The position numbers and the translations under genes are program-made. From Psychroserpens ponticola (GTDB lineage Bacteria; Bacteroidota; Bacteroidia; Flavobacteriales; Flavobacteriaceae), in assembly GCF_023556315.2 (NCBI RefSeq), contig NZ_CP116221.1, positions 1,933,001 through 1,997,000 on the forward strand: 64,000 nt of DNA, given 5' to 3'. A model generated the notes under the pieces. It was given only the letters and a program-made list of their open reading frames with translations, ran no database searches and had not been told where the DNA came from. Of this stretch, positions 8,248 to 17,141 are shown one piece after another. Every line of letters starts with the position of its first letter. Position 1 is the stretch's first letter.

Positions 8248-8802
8248 ATGAAAAATATTTTGCTGATAATTTCATTTGTATTCATTATTCAAGGTTGCAA
8301 AACGAAAAACGAAAAGAATAAAACGGAGCTGAATCAAACTGTAAATGAAATTACTTTTGGAGTCAAAGTAGATGCCAAAGAGGGATTTGAAAATGACATA
8401 ATGCCTTGGATTTCTGTTAAAAACCCTGAATCAGAAATTGAAAGTCTAATCGGAAAAGATGAAATCGTAATAGAGAGAAAATTTGCACTTTTAAGAATTG
8501 ATTATCCATTAAGCAATCCAGTTGAAATAATGATAATGTCTGATTCTTCAAAAGGATTTACTCGAAAACAATTAATTGAAGAAATCAGTAAAGCATATAA
8601 TCAAATTTATAAAGAAGAAGAGGAAACGAGCATAATAAAAACAATACCTATCAACGAAAGAGAAGGTATGATTAATCGGAATAAAACTGATGGAAAATAT
8701 GGAATTTGGGGACACGATATTGACGACCTTGACTTATCTGGAATTATGGTTAGGGAAATAGATAGTGGACATCTGAAATTGGAACTAAATATTGAATCAT
8801 AA
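8248..8802 (+). CDS. SPII lipoprotein, unknown function
   Basis: A 184-residue protein with signal MKNILLIISFVFIIQGC (cysteine 17). The mature part is a small alpha/beta domain with ENDIMPWISVKNPESEIESLIGKDEIVIE near residues 48-76 and YGIWGHDIDDLDLSGIMV near 151-168. No family recognised. The ATG lies 27 bases after the cassette boundary. It is followed by a subtype IV attC, which otherwise mostly follows gene-less cassettes. Confidence 0.72.
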   Translation: MKNILLIISFVFIIQGCKTKNEKNKTELNQTVNEITFGVKVDAKEGFENDIMPWISVKNPESEIESLIGKDEIVIERKFALLRIDYPLSNPVEIMIMSDSSKGFTRKQLIEEISKAYNQIYKEEEETSIIKTIPINEREGMINRNKTDGKYGIWGHDIDDLDLSGIMVREIDSGHLKLELNIES

Positions 8803-8812
8803 AAAAGCCAGT

Positions 8813-8945
8813 GGCTAACAACGTGTATAATTAATTACTGCGGAATTTCCCAAACGGAAATTCACAATAATTAATTAACTTAGCTGCTAATCGGAAAATG
8901 ACTTACGCCCTTTTCCGTAACTAATCATACACAAAACCGTTGGCA
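8813..8945 (+). repeat. attC 13, subtype IV
   Basis: R'' GGCTAAC, R' GTTGGCA. Double-hairpin type. Confidence 0.92.
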
Positions 8946-8958
8946 ATAATTAAACAGA

Positions 8959-9696
8959 ATGGCAATAAGTACAAATTCAATAATTCATTACACTGATTCT
9001 TTCAAAGTATTAACATCAATCTTAAAAGAAGGGTTTCGAATTAAATACTGTGTTGAAAAATTAAAACTTGGTTCTGGTTCATCGAATGCAGCACATCCAA
9101 TGATTTCATTTTGTGATATTCCCTTATCTGATTCAGAACAACATTTTGATGCCTATGGAAAGTATGGAATTGGATTATCTAAAAATTGGGCAATTAAAAA
9201 CGGAGTAAATCCTGTTTTATATATAGATCACAATTCTCTTTTTGCTAAAAGTTTATTTGAACTAATTAAAGAAAGACGAAAAAAAGACACGAACTTAACA
9301 AGAAAACAAGATTTAGAAATTTTACAAATAAAAAGTTACGCAAAAAACTATTCTGGATTACTAAAAAGAAAAGATGTGAATAATCCTAATTATAAGTTTT
9401 ATGATGAACGAGAATGGAGACTTGTACCTACTAAAAAAGAAATGAATAATGCTTCATTTTCATTAGATTTAAGTTTTTTCAATAAAAATAAAGAAGAAGC
9501 TAATGAAAACATCTCTGATTGTAGATTTGGATTTAATTCAAAAGATATATCATATATTATTGTAGAAAAAACATTGGAAATCCCAAAAATGATTAATTTT
9601 TTAAGAGAAGATTTTTCTGATAGATGCACAGCAAAAGAGCTCGATATTTTATTTAGTAAAATTTGCTCAACTGAACAAATTTTAGACGATTATTAA
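8959..9696 (+). CDS. AbiGi-like abortive infection protein
   Basis: A 245-residue soluble protein resembling the AbiGi family (one half of the lactococcal AbiG abortive-infection system). Visible family features are YTDSFKVLTSILKEGFRI at the N-terminus, MISFCDIPLSDSEQHFDAYGKYGIGLSK around residues 48-75, and YDEREWRLVP near 150. The last resembles the ExR-W core of the family and of ADP-ribosyltransferase-like folds. No partner AbiGii gene is in the cassette. A role in phage defence is inferred from family and context only. Confidence 0.65.
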   Translation: MAISTNSIIHYTDSFKVLTSILKEGFRIKYCVEKLKLGSGSSNAAHPMISFCDIPLSDSEQHFDAYGKYGIGLSKNWAIKNGVNPVLYIDHNSLFAKSLFELIKERRKKDTNLTRKQDLEILQIKSYAKNYSGLLKRKDVNNPNYKFYDEREWRLVPTKKEMNNASFSLDLSFFNKNKEEANENISDCRFGFNSKDISYIIVEKTLEIPKMINFLREDFSDRCTAKELDILFSKICSTEQILDDY

Positions 9697-9704
9697 AAAA
9701 CTAT

Positions 9705-9838
9705 TGCCAACAACGTGTATAACCAATTGCTTGGTTTGTGTGTACTCGGAAATTCCTATCGGAATTTCCTATTGGTTCGGTTTCTTTTGTTAACTTAGTT
9801 CTTGCCAACGCAACTAGCCATACACAAAACCGTTAACA
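9705..9838 (+). repeat. attC 14, subtype I
   Basis: R'' TGCCAAC, R' GTTAACA. Apical stem GGAAATTCC/GGAATTTCC. Confidence 0.93.
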
Positions 9839-10301
9839 ACAATAGTGCAAAAATTCAACAGCACTACTCTATTTGAACTATTGTTTTAAATACAAAAATC
9901 TCTAATTTCTCATTTAAGATTTTCGTTTATCATTTTTTGGAGAACTAAACGCTTTTTGGTTTGTTTTTGTTTATTAAGTTATAGCTAGAAAACTCTCAAG
10001 ATAATTTCTTACTTCAATGGTAAACAGTTTATTTTTAAGATAATATGTTCGTTCATTTAAAATTGTTTTTTCGTAAATCAGCCAAATTATCGCTAGCGTT
10101 CTGTATCGTTCTAAAATCCAAAAAAGGTGTTCGTTATTATTCTTGTGGAGCAACCTAAATGCTATTATGGACGTTTCTCTTTTGCCAAATCAACGGTTTC
10201 TTGGGAGTATCAGCTAATGTTAGTTATAGCATTCTCTTTCGGTTGCTGTGAAGTATATAGCTAGTTCTGTGATTTACCAATGACTTGTGCTGCACTACAG
10301 T
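9833..10301 (+). other. Gene-less cassette NC-D, copy 1
   Basis: No credible frame. Recurrent landmarks in all copies: start AACAACAATAGTGCAAAAATTC, hairpin AAAATCTC..AAGATTTT, CATTTTTTGGAGAACTAAACGC, AACTCTCAAGA, GCGTTCTGTATCGTTC, CAAAAAAGGTGTTCG, CAACCTAAATGCTATTATGGAC, ATCAACGGTTTCTTGGGAG, CAATGACTTGTGCTGCACTACAG. The long stretches conserved between copies, including many C/G positions in AT-rich DNA, argue for a sequence-dependent role. Confidence 0.75.
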
Positions 10302-10433
10302 TGCTAACAACGTGTATAATTAATTACTGCGGAATTTCCAATCGGAAATTCACAATAATTAATTAACTTAGCTGCTAATCGGAAAATGACTTACGTCCTT
10401 TTCCGTAACTAATCATACACAAAATCGTTAACA
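10302..10433 (+). repeat. attC 15, subtype IV
   Basis: R'' TGCTAAC, R' GTTAACA preceded by AAAATC instead of AAACAC or AAAACC. Double hairpin. Confidence 0.92.
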
Positions 10434-10897
10434 ACAATAGTGCAAAAATTCAACAGTACTACTCTATTTGAACTATTGTTATTAATACAAAAATCTCAAA
10501 TTTCTCATTTAAGATTTTCGTTTATCATTTTTTGGAGAACTAAACGCTTTTATAGTCTGTTTTTGTTTATTAACTTATAGCTAGGAAACTCTCAAGATAA
10601 TTTCTTACTTCAATGGTAAACAATTTATTTTTAAGATAATATCTTCGTTCATTTAAAATTGTTTTTTCGTAAGTCAGCCAAATTATCGCTTGCGTTCTGT
10701 ATCGTTCTAAAATCCAAAAAAGGTGTTCGTTAGTATTCCTGTGGTGCAACCTAAATGCTATTATGGACTTTTCTCTTTTGCCAAATCAACGGTTTCTTGG
10801 GAGTATCAGCTAATGTTAGTTATAGCATTCTCTTTCGGTTGCTATGAGGTATATAGCTAGTTCAGTGATTCACCAATGACTTGTGCTGCACTACAGT
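10428..10897 (+). other. Gene-less cassette NC-D, copy 2
   Basis: Immediately follows copy 1 as a tandem neighbour and differs from it at scattered positions (for example TATAGTCTG for TTGGTTTG, GTGGTGCAACC for GTGGAGCAACC). No gene seen. Confidence 0.75.
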
Positions 10898-11029
10898 TGC
10901 TAACAACGTGTATAATTAATTACTGCGGAATTTCCAATCGGAAATTCACAATAATTAATTATATTAGCTAATAATCGGAAAATGACTTACGTCCTTTTCC
11001 GTAACTAATCATACACAAGACCGTTGGCA
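10898..11029 (+). repeat. attC 16, subtype IV
   Basis: R'' TGCTAAC, R' GTTGGCA. Arms AATTAATTATATTAGC. Double hairpin. Confidence 0.92.
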
Positions 11030-11084
11030 ACAAGCAGTAAAATCCGTCAATTAAAGAAAAATGACAACTGAATTGATAATTTTG

Positions 11085-11092
11085 TATCTTTG
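11085..11092 (+). promoter_or_regulatory. Candidate -7 box of the 11109 toxin-antitoxin operon
   Basis: TATCTTTG fits the Bacteroidetes -7 consensus TAnnTTTG and lies 17 bases before the ATG. A clear TTTG at the -33 position is not seen. Confidence 0.5.
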
Positions 11093-11108
11093 ATAAAAAG
11101 TAAATAAA

Positions 11109-11351
11109 ATGGATTTAGAAACCCGAAAAATATCATTCATTCAAGAGTTTTTAAGACTACAAAACGAAGAAATAGTTAGTGGACTTGAAAAATTATTGCG
11201 AAAAAGAAAAACCGAACTTGTTGAGAAAAACCTAAAACCAATGAGTATGGAGCAATACAACTCTGAAATTGACCAAGCTATGGAAGATTCCAAAAATGGA
11301 AGAATGATTAAAGCTACAGATCTAAAAGCCAAAATCCAAAAATGGGATTAG
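11109..11351 (+). CDS. Antitoxin of a RelE/ParE-type module
   Basis: An 80-residue, charged, helical protein (FLRLQNEEIVSGLEKLLRKRK) with the C-terminal pattern MSMEQYNSEIDQAMEDSKNGRMIKATDLKAKI, typical of short antitoxins paired with ParE/RelE toxins in Bacteroidetes. It should bind and neutralise the toxin encoded immediately downstream, whose start overlaps its end by 10 bases. It is preceded by its own -7 box. Addiction modules in cassette arrays are thought to discourage loss of neighbouring cassettes. Confidence 0.75.
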   Translation: MDLETRKISFIQEFLRLQNEEIVSGLEKLLRKRKTELVEKNLKPMSMEQYNSEIDQAMEDSKNGRMIKATDLKAKIQKWD

Positions 11352-11659
11352 AAGTTTATTGGTTACAATTAGCGGAGGACAAACTCGATGATATTTATAG
11401 TTATTATAAATTTAAAGCAGGAAAACGCATAGCTCAAAAATTAATCAATGGAATTATAGATAGTACAATTGATTTGGAAAACCAACCTGAAATTGGTCAA
11501 GTCGAATTAAATCTATCAAATAGAAAACACGAATTTCGGTATTTAGTTTTTAAAAATTATAAAATCGTTTATTGGATAAATTTTGATTTTAAAAGAGTTG
11601 AAATTGCAAACGTTTTTGATAGTCGTCAAAGTCCTGACAAAATTCAAGAGACAAAATAA
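11342..11659 (+). CDS. RelE/ParE superfamily toxin
   Basis: A 105-residue protein with the fold signature of ParE/RelE: VYWLQLAEDKLDDIYSYYK at residues 5-23, ENQPEIGQVE near 46-55, HEFRYLVFKNYKIVYWIN near 65-82, then VEIANVFDSRQSP. By family it either cleaves mRNA at the ribosome or poisons gyrase. The sequence alone does not decide which. It overlaps its antitoxin and ends 11 bases before R''. Confidence 0.82.
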   Translation: MGLEVYWLQLAEDKLDDIYSYYKFKAGKRIAQKLINGIIDSTIDLENQPEIGQVELNLSNRKHEFRYLVFKNYKIVYWINFDFKRVEIANVFDSRQSPDKIQETK

Positions 11660-11670
11660 ATAATGCCAAT

Positions 11671-11802
11671 TGCCAACACCGTGTATAATTAATTTCTTGA
11701 TTTTAGCCAATTTGCGAAAGTCCTCGCGGACTTTCTATCTGTATTTATTTGCTAACTTTAGTGCTTAAAACACGCAACTAATCATACACAACAACGTTAG
11801 GC
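11671..11802 (+). repeat. attC 17, subtype III
   Basis: R'' TGCCAAC followed by ACCGTGTATA, R' GTTAGGC. Apical stem GAAAGTCC/GGACTTTC with TCGC loop. Confidence 0.92.
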
Positions 11803-11860
11803 GCAATGTAACAAAACAGATACCGCTTCGTCTTCAATAAACAAATCAATATTTAACATA

Positions 11861-13543
11861 ATGAAATCCAAAAGTATAATTTCAATTTTAATACTGTATA
11901 TAATTAGTTCTAATTTTTCATACGGGCAATCTGATCGTTTAAAAAAGCCCAAACTGATTATTGGGATTGTAGTAGATCAAATGAGATCTGAACAATTGTA
12001 TAGGTATGCAGCAAAATATAGCGATGATGGTTTTAAAAGAATTTTACGCGATGGATTCAATTTTAAAAACACCCAATATAATTATACACCTACGGTTACA
12101 GCTGCTGGACATTCTTCAATATATACGGGCACCACACCATCTAAACATGGTGTTATAGCGAATAGTTGGTTCAATCGCTATAAAAATAGATATGTTAAAA
12201 GTGTGGAAGATACCACTGTTGTATTGATTGGTAGTCAAAATAAAAATAATGTTGGGTCTTCCCCAAAACAGCTATTAACCACTACAATTTCTGACCAGCT
12301 TCGTTTGAGTACAAATTTTAGATCGAAAGTAATAAGTGTTTCATTAAAAGACAGAGGAGCAGTATTACCTGGAGGTCATCTCGCTAACGCAGCATATTGG
12401 CATGATATTGAAACTAGTCCTGGATATTTTGTTTCTAGTTCTTACTATATGAATAAATTACCTAAATGGGTTAGTAGGTTTAATGAATTAGAAAAATCGA
12501 GTAAATATTTAGACACGGTCTGGAATACATTTTACCCAATAGAAAACTATACTGAAAGTTATGGAGATAACAACAAATATGAGCTTATTCTTGGAGAAGA
12601 CAGCCCTACTTTTCCTTATGATTTTAGAAAACTTCGTGTAAAATACAAGAAAAGAAATATCGAATATTTGATGTTAGGCTTTTCACCAGCAGGAAACACA
12701 TTACTTACTGAATTTGCATTAGATGCCATTAAAAATGAAAAATTAGGCATCGATAAAGACACCGATATGCTAACTATTAGCTATTCTGTAACTGATAAAG
12801 CTGGACATGTTTTTGGACCTAATTCAGTAGAAGTTGAAGATATATATATACGATTAGATCGTGAAATAAGTAAGCTTCTAAAGTATTTAGATAAGAATAT
12901 TGGCAAAGGAGAGTACACGCTATTTCTTACTTCCGATCACGGAGCAATTCCTATTGCATCATATCTTAATGATATCAACATCCCAACTGGAGTAGTACGA
13001 ATGGCTAAATATAAAGAACAATTAGAAAAATATTTAAACACCAAATATGGAAAAGGTTCGTGGATTCAAAATTTTGATGATGAACAATTATATTTAAATA
13101 GAGATATTATTTTAGAAAAGGGAATTCAACTAAAAAGCATACAGCAAGATGCAGTCGATTTTTTGGTAAATCTCAAAGGAATTAGTAGTGCTTTAACAGC
13201 ATACCACATGCAAACTACTCAATATAATTCTGGAATGAAAAAACGCGCTCAAAATGGTTACAATCAAAAAAGATCTGGAGATGTCATCTTAACTTTTAAT
13301 GCTGGTTTTGTTCAAGATGATGATTCTGAAATTGACGTATCTTTAGTAAAAGGAACCATTCATGGTTCTGGATATGGTTATGATACTCATGTACCTTTAT
13401 TATGGTTTGGAAACGGGATCTCACATGGAGAATCTGTAAGACAAGTTTCACCTACAGATATCTCGTCTACCCTAACAATGATGCTGAATCTTCAATTACC
13501 AAGTGGAAATTCGGGAACCCCATTAAGAGAATTATTTAAATAA
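11861..13543 (+). CDS. PafA-type alkaline phosphatase
   Basis: A 560-residue secreted enzyme with an N-terminal signal peptide ending near FSYGQ (residues 1-23). Metal-site motif GIVVDQM has D39. The nucleophile loop YNYTPTVTAAGHSSIYTG has a threonine at about residue 80 where this family carries its nucleophile. KDRGAVLPGG has the K-x-R pair that marks monoesterases of the PafA group. Late metal ligands are in DKAGHVFG and TSDHGAIP. Length fits PafA (about 545). It would release phosphate from organic monoesters in the periplasm. It is one of the largest single genes in the array. Confidence 0.85.
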   Translation: MKSKSIISILILYIISSNFSYGQSDRLKKPKLIIGIVVDQMRSEQLYRYAAKYSDDGFKRILRDGFNFKNTQYNYTPTVTAAGHSSIYTGTTPSKHGVIANSWFNRYKNRYVKSVEDTTVVLIGSQNKNNVGSSPKQLLTTTISDQLRLSTNFRSKVISVSLKDRGAVLPGGHLANAAYWHDIETSPGYFVSSSYYMNKLPKWVSRFNELEKSSKYLDTVWNTFYPIENYTESYGDNNKYELILGEDSPTFPYDFRKLRVKYKKRNIEYLMLGFSPAGNTLLTEFALDAIKNEKLGIDKDTDMLTISYSVTDKAGHVFGPNSVEVEDIYIRLDREISKLLKYLDKNIGKGEYTLFLTSDHGAIPIASYLNDINIPTGVVRMAKYKEQLEKYLNTKYGKGSWIQNFDDEQLYLNRDIILEKGIQLKSIQQDAVDFLVNLKGISSALTAYHMQTTQYNSGMKKRAQNGYNQKRSGDVILTFNAGFVQDDDSEIDVSLVKGTIHGSGYGYDTHVPLLWFGNGISHGESVRQVSPTDISSTLTMMLNLQLPSGNSGTPLRELFK

Positions 13544-13555
13544 TTAAAACACAGC

Positions 13556-13689
13556 GCCTAACAACGTGTATAACCAATTGCTTGGTTTGTGTGTACTCGG
13601 AAAATCCTATCGGATTTCCCTAATGGTTCGGTTTATTTTGCTAACTTAGTTCCTGCCAACGCAACCAGCCATACACAAAACCGTTGTGT
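13556..13689 (+). repeat. attC 18, subtype I
   Basis: R'' GCCTAAC, R' GTTGTGT. Apical stem GGAAAATCC/GGATTTCC with one mismatch. Confidence 0.93.
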
Positions 13690-13695
13690 TTAATT

Positions 13696-14298
13696 ATGAC
13701 GAACGACTTTACATTTGAATTAATAGCTATTGGAGTTTTAATACTTACATACTATACTCTGTACTATTTATCCAAACTCATAATCAAATACGAACTGCAA
13801 AAGAAAAAAACGAAAAGAATATCTAATGCTAAAACTTATAAAACGGTTACAAGGCAAGGAGAAAATTTTGAATATGAATTTCCGTTAAACCCGAATTTAG
13901 ACGAATTTTGGATAAGATTATTTGCGAAAGTATTTGACTATGGATTTTATTTAGGAATATTTTATCTTATTGACAGAATTTTAATCGAAAAAAGTATATA
14001 TCCATACTTGTTGGCATTTTTAGCTTTATTTATTATTAATCCGATATTTGAATCGTTGACTGGTAGAACTTTTGGGAAATATGTGTTCGGAATGAGAGTT
14101 ATTGATGACTTTGGAGAAAACCCATCATTCTTGACTTCATTCATTAAAAATTTACTTCAACTTTTTAGTATAGCTTTTTATGTATTATCAAGTGCGACAA
14201 TATTGGAAGATGAAATGTTTTTTCATAATAAAAGAACATTTACATATACGATTTGGAGTAAAGACAAAGAAAAAATATTAACTGAATTAAATAACTAA
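13696..14298 (+). CDS. RDD family membrane protein (copy 1 of a duplicated cassette)
   Basis: A 200-residue protein. The RDD hallmark appears as RLFAKVFDYGFYLGIFYLI near residues 76-94 and GRTFGKYVFGMRVIDDFGENPSF near 125-147. Four hydrophobic segments lie near 8-27, 82-97, 105-120 and 153-170. The ATG is within AATTATG, 12 bases after the boundary. An upstream TTG in frame lies inside attC and is unlikely. The gene at 25903 is identical. RDD proteins are membrane proteins of mostly unknown role. Confidence 0.85.
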   Translation: MTNDFTFELIAIGVLILTYYTLYYLSKLIIKYELQKKKTKRISNAKTYKTVTRQGENFEYEFPLNPNLDEFWIRLFAKVFDYGFYLGIFYLIDRILIEKSIYPYLLAFLALFIINPIFESLTGRTFGKYVFGMRVIDDFGENPSFLTSFIKNLLQLFSIAFYVLSSATILEDEMFFHNKRTFTYTIWSKDKEKILTELNN

Positions 14299-14432
14299 AC
14301 ACAACAACGTGTATATCCAATTGCTCAGTCTGTGTGTACTCGGAAATTCCTAACGGAATTTCCTATTGGTTCGTTTTCTTTTGTTAACTTAGTTCTTTCC
14401 AACGCAACAAGCCATACACAAAACCGTTGTAA
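14299..14432 (+). repeat. attC 19, subtype I
   Basis: R'' ACACAAC, R' GTTGTAA. Apical stem GGAAATTCC/GGAATTTCC with TAAC loop. Differs at about a dozen positions from attC 34 after the identical RDD gene. Confidence 0.93.
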
Positions 14433-14435
14433 GTA

Positions 14436-15143
14436 ATGCGAGAAAAACTCATTTACATATTAATTTTCGGAGTGCTATTGTACTCTTGTGACTTCACTTC
14501 TGCTGATGAATACTATAATCAAGCTTTCGAATACGAAGAGAAAGGTGATTTAAAAAAAGCGATTGAATTACTCGATAAATCTATCGAAAAACAATCTGAT
14601 TTCAGACCTGCACTTTTAAATCGTGGATATTACAAAACTGAACTAGGAAACCTTGATGGCGGAATTATGGACTATAAAAAAATATTAGAATTTGATTCTG
14701 ATAACACTCTTGCCCTCTATAACATCGGAACTAACTATCAAGAATTAGAAAAACCAAAAAAAGCCATTGAATATTTTACAAAAGCACTGAATACAAGTGG
14801 AGCTTTGACAAGTTTTGCAAATTCAAATGGAGGTACGTTAGGTTTAAGAACAAATCTTGACTTTGATAAATTAGATAACGATAATGATTTTGAAATACAT
14901 AAATGTAAAATTCAATTTTCTCGTGGTGTAAATTACTTTTTTACTAAAAAATATGATCTAGCAATAATTGACTTTGAAAATTCCATTAAAGCAAATTATA
15001 ATAAAGCCGAAAGCCATTTCTTTCTTGGCGGAATATATTTGGAAAAAGCTGAACTTAATAAGGCTTGTGAAAACTTTACCTTATCAGCTGATTTAGGAGA
15101 TTTAGATGCTAAAGAAAAAATAAAGGTACATTGCAATGAATAA
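14436..15143 (+). CDS. TPR-repeat SPII lipoprotein
   Basis: A 235-residue protein: lipoprotein signal MREKLIYILIFGVLLYSC (cysteine 18), then tetratricopeptide repeats: YYNQAFEYEEKGDLKKAIELLDKSIEKQ, PALLNRGYYKTELGNLDGGIMDYKKILE, ALYNIGTNYQELEKPKKAIEYFTKAL and two more near the C-terminus. It should act as a periplasmic protein-binding scaffold. The ATG is only 9 bases after the recombination point, so its translation signal is set largely by whichever attC precedes it. Confidence 0.82.
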   Translation: MREKLIYILIFGVLLYSCDFTSADEYYNQAFEYEEKGDLKKAIELLDKSIEKQSDFRPALLNRGYYKTELGNLDGGIMDYKKILEFDSDNTLALYNIGTNYQELEKPKKAIEYFTKALNTSGALTSFANSNGGTLGLRTNLDFDKLDNDNDFEIHKCKIQFSRGVNYFFTKKYDLAIIDFENSIKANYNKAESHFFLGGIYLEKAELNKACENFTLSADLGDLDAKEKIKVHCNE

Positions 15144-15152
15144 AAGCACTAC

Positions 15153-15286
15153 TTACAACAACGTGTATAACCAATTGCTTGGTTTGTGTGTACTCGGAAA
15201 TTCCTAACGGAATTTCCTATTGGTTCGTTTTCTTTTGTTAACTTAGTTCTTGCCAACGCAACCAGCCATACACAAAACCGTTGTGC
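15153..15286 (+). repeat. attC 20, subtype I
   Basis: R'' TTACAAC, R' GTTGTGC. Apical stem GGAAATTCC/GGAATTTCC with TAAC loop. Confidence 0.93.
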
Positions 15287-15348
15287 TTCATTATTCTCAC
15301 TCGAACGGAATGAAATAATTATCCTAACTTTCGAGAAATAACTAACCA

Positions 15349-16092
15349 ATGATAAAATTCTTTAGAAAAATACGTTACGACCTTATGGGAAAAAACAAAA
15401 CTACAAAGTATTTGAAATATGCAATCGGTGAGATTGTCCTAGTGGTAATTGGAATACTAATTGCATTAGGAATTAATAACTGGAGTAATGAACATACAGC
15501 AAAAAAAGAACTAAAAGAAATTTATAAACAAATACAAAATGACTTAATAATTGACACAACACAAATTGGGCGAATAGTTCGAATCTATGAAGAAAAAGAA
15601 GAAAGAATTCAGGATATTTTAGAAAAAAGAATAAAACCATCTTTTTACGATACTATAAGCCCTCTTAATTATAAAGACTGTAAAATATGCGTCATAGATG
15701 TTGCAACATTTAGTTCCTTTGAAATTAATTCAAAAGGTTATAATCTATTCAATAATAATGGTGTTATTAAAACAATAACAAAAGATTCACTACCAGATAG
15801 GATTGATGAATTTTATACAAGTGCCATGCCAAGGATTCAGACTCAAGTTCAAGTTGTTAAAAATATTTCTTTAGAAAACATAAAAGACTTTCAGCAATAT
15901 TCTTGGTTTGTAGATTGGACTGAAAAAAGATATAATGAAGATATGCTATTGTATATATTTGAAAGCGAAACTTATCGTAATCAATTAGCAAGTTATAAGC
16001 TTTTTTACAAAAAAAATTATATCCGAATTTTAATTTCTTACAAAGAATACGCTGGTTACATTTTAGGTCTAATTGAATTAGAACAAAAATAA
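15349..16092 (+). CDS. DUF6090 family membrane protein (paralogue 2 of 4)
   Basis: A 247-residue protein with N-terminus MIKFFRKIRYDLMGKNKTTKYLKYA, membrane segment near residues 28-43 (GEIVLVVIGILIALGI) and NNWSNE exit motif. The soluble part contains a CKICVID pair of cysteines absent from paralogue 1. The leader is 40 bases longer than in the other three copies. It is adjacent to paralogue 3, making a tandem pair. Confidence 0.85.
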   Translation: MIKFFRKIRYDLMGKNKTTKYLKYAIGEIVLVVIGILIALGINNWSNEHTAKKELKEIYKQIQNDLIIDTTQIGRIVRIYEEKEERIQDILEKRIKPSFYDTISPLNYKDCKICVIDVATFSSFEINSKGYNLFNNNGVIKTITKDSLPDRIDEFYTSAMPRIQTQVQVVKNISLENIKDFQQYSWFVDWTEKRYNEDMLLYIFESETYRNQLASYKLFYKKNYIRILISYKEYAGYILGLIELEQK

Positions 16093-16097
16093 CGAAA

Positions 16098-16229
16098 GCA
16101 CAACAACGTGTATAACCAATTGCTTAGTTTGTGTGTACTCGGAAAATCCTGCGGATTTTACTCTGGTTCGTTTTCTTTTACTAACTTAGTTCTCGCCAAC
16201 GCAACTAGCCATACACGAACACGTTGTGC
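16098..16229 (+). repeat. attC 21, subtype I
   Basis: R'' GCACAAC, R' GTTGTGC. Apical stem GGAAAATCC/GGATTTT. Confidence 0.93.
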
Positions 16230-16253
16230 TTCATTATCAGAAACCGCTAACCA

Positions 16254-16994
16254 ATGATAAAATTCTTTAGAAAAATTAGACAAAACTTGCTTATGGAAAA
16301 TAAAACTGGAAAGTATTTTAAATATGCGATTGGAGAAATTATACTTGTGGTAATTGGAATTTTGATTGCATTAAGCATTAATAACTGGAATGAAGATAGA
16401 AAAGCTAAAACCTATGAAGAACAAGTTTACACACAAATTTATAAAGATATAAAGGCAGATAGCTTAAACCTCTCTCTTGTCATTAAATATTACAAACAAA
16501 AGGATACTTTAATGAATCGAATTCTTTACGATAGTGTGCCTTCAATCGAATACGAAACCATAAATGATGAAAATCAATATACATTTCCCTACGGTATCCG
16601 TCTTATTACAAATCATGATAATATATCGAACACCAAAAAAGGGTATCAACTTTTTAAAACATTTAATACTATGGATATAGATTCTGATTCACTTTCTTTT
16701 TCTATAGAAGACTATTATTCACAAGCGATCATTAACGAAAAATATGAATTGGTTAAAAACGCTACCGATAGGAACATTACAGAATTTCAACAAAAAGATT
16801 GGTTTCTCGATTTTGCAGTAAATCATAAATTAAATCTTGACTATTTAGATTATATTAATAATAGTAGAGACTTTAAAATTCGAGTTTTTGATTATCAACT
16901 TTTTGCTATAAAAAACCACAATCGAGATTTGATACAACAACAAGAACTTGCTGAGATAATTAAAGAAAAGATTAAAGATAGGCTAGAAAAATAA
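16254..16994 (+). CDS. DUF6090 family membrane protein (paralogue 3 of 4)
   Basis: A 246-residue protein: MIKFFRKIRQNLLMENKTGKYFKYAIGEIILVVIGILIALSINNWNE. The KIRQNLL variant of the N-terminus is shared with paralogue 4 (35123) rather than with 1 and 2. The soluble domain, residues 50-246, is helical, with DIKADSLNLSLVIKYYKQKDTLMNRIL near 65-90. Located next to paralogue 2. Confidence 0.85.
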   Translation: MIKFFRKIRQNLLMENKTGKYFKYAIGEIILVVIGILIALSINNWNEDRKAKTYEEQVYTQIYKDIKADSLNLSLVIKYYKQKDTLMNRILYDSVPSIEYETINDENQYTFPYGIRLITNHDNISNTKKGYQLFKTFNTMDIDSDSLSFSIEDYYSQAIINEKYELVKNATDRNITEFQQKDWFLDFAVNHKLNLDYLDYINNSRDFKIRVFDYQLFAIKNHNRDLIQQQELAEIIKEKIKDRLEK

Positions 16995-16999
16995 CGAAA

Positions 17000-17130
17000 G
17001 CACAACAACGTGTATAATTCATTGCTAGTTCTCGCCTACTTGGAAATTCCTTCGGAATTTCCTCTGGTTCGTTTTTGTTTACTAACTTAGTCCTAGCCAA
17101 CGCAACTAACCATACACAAGCACGTTAGCA
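17000..17130 (+). repeat. attC 22, subtype I/III hybrid
   Basis: R'' GCACAAC, R' GTTAGCA. Left arm ATTCATTGCTAG, right arm AGCCAACGCAACTAACC. Apical stem GGAAATTCC/GGAATTTCC. Confidence 0.91.
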
Positions 17131-17141
17131 GTAATTAAAAA

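Noticed and set aside
15149-15349. Reading frames that run through attC sites on either strand, for example translations with NATSHTQNRC or GNSVRNFRVHTNQAIGYTRCC
   Set aside because: The same peptide appears wherever this attC subtype occurs. It is a by-product of the repeat, not a protein family.
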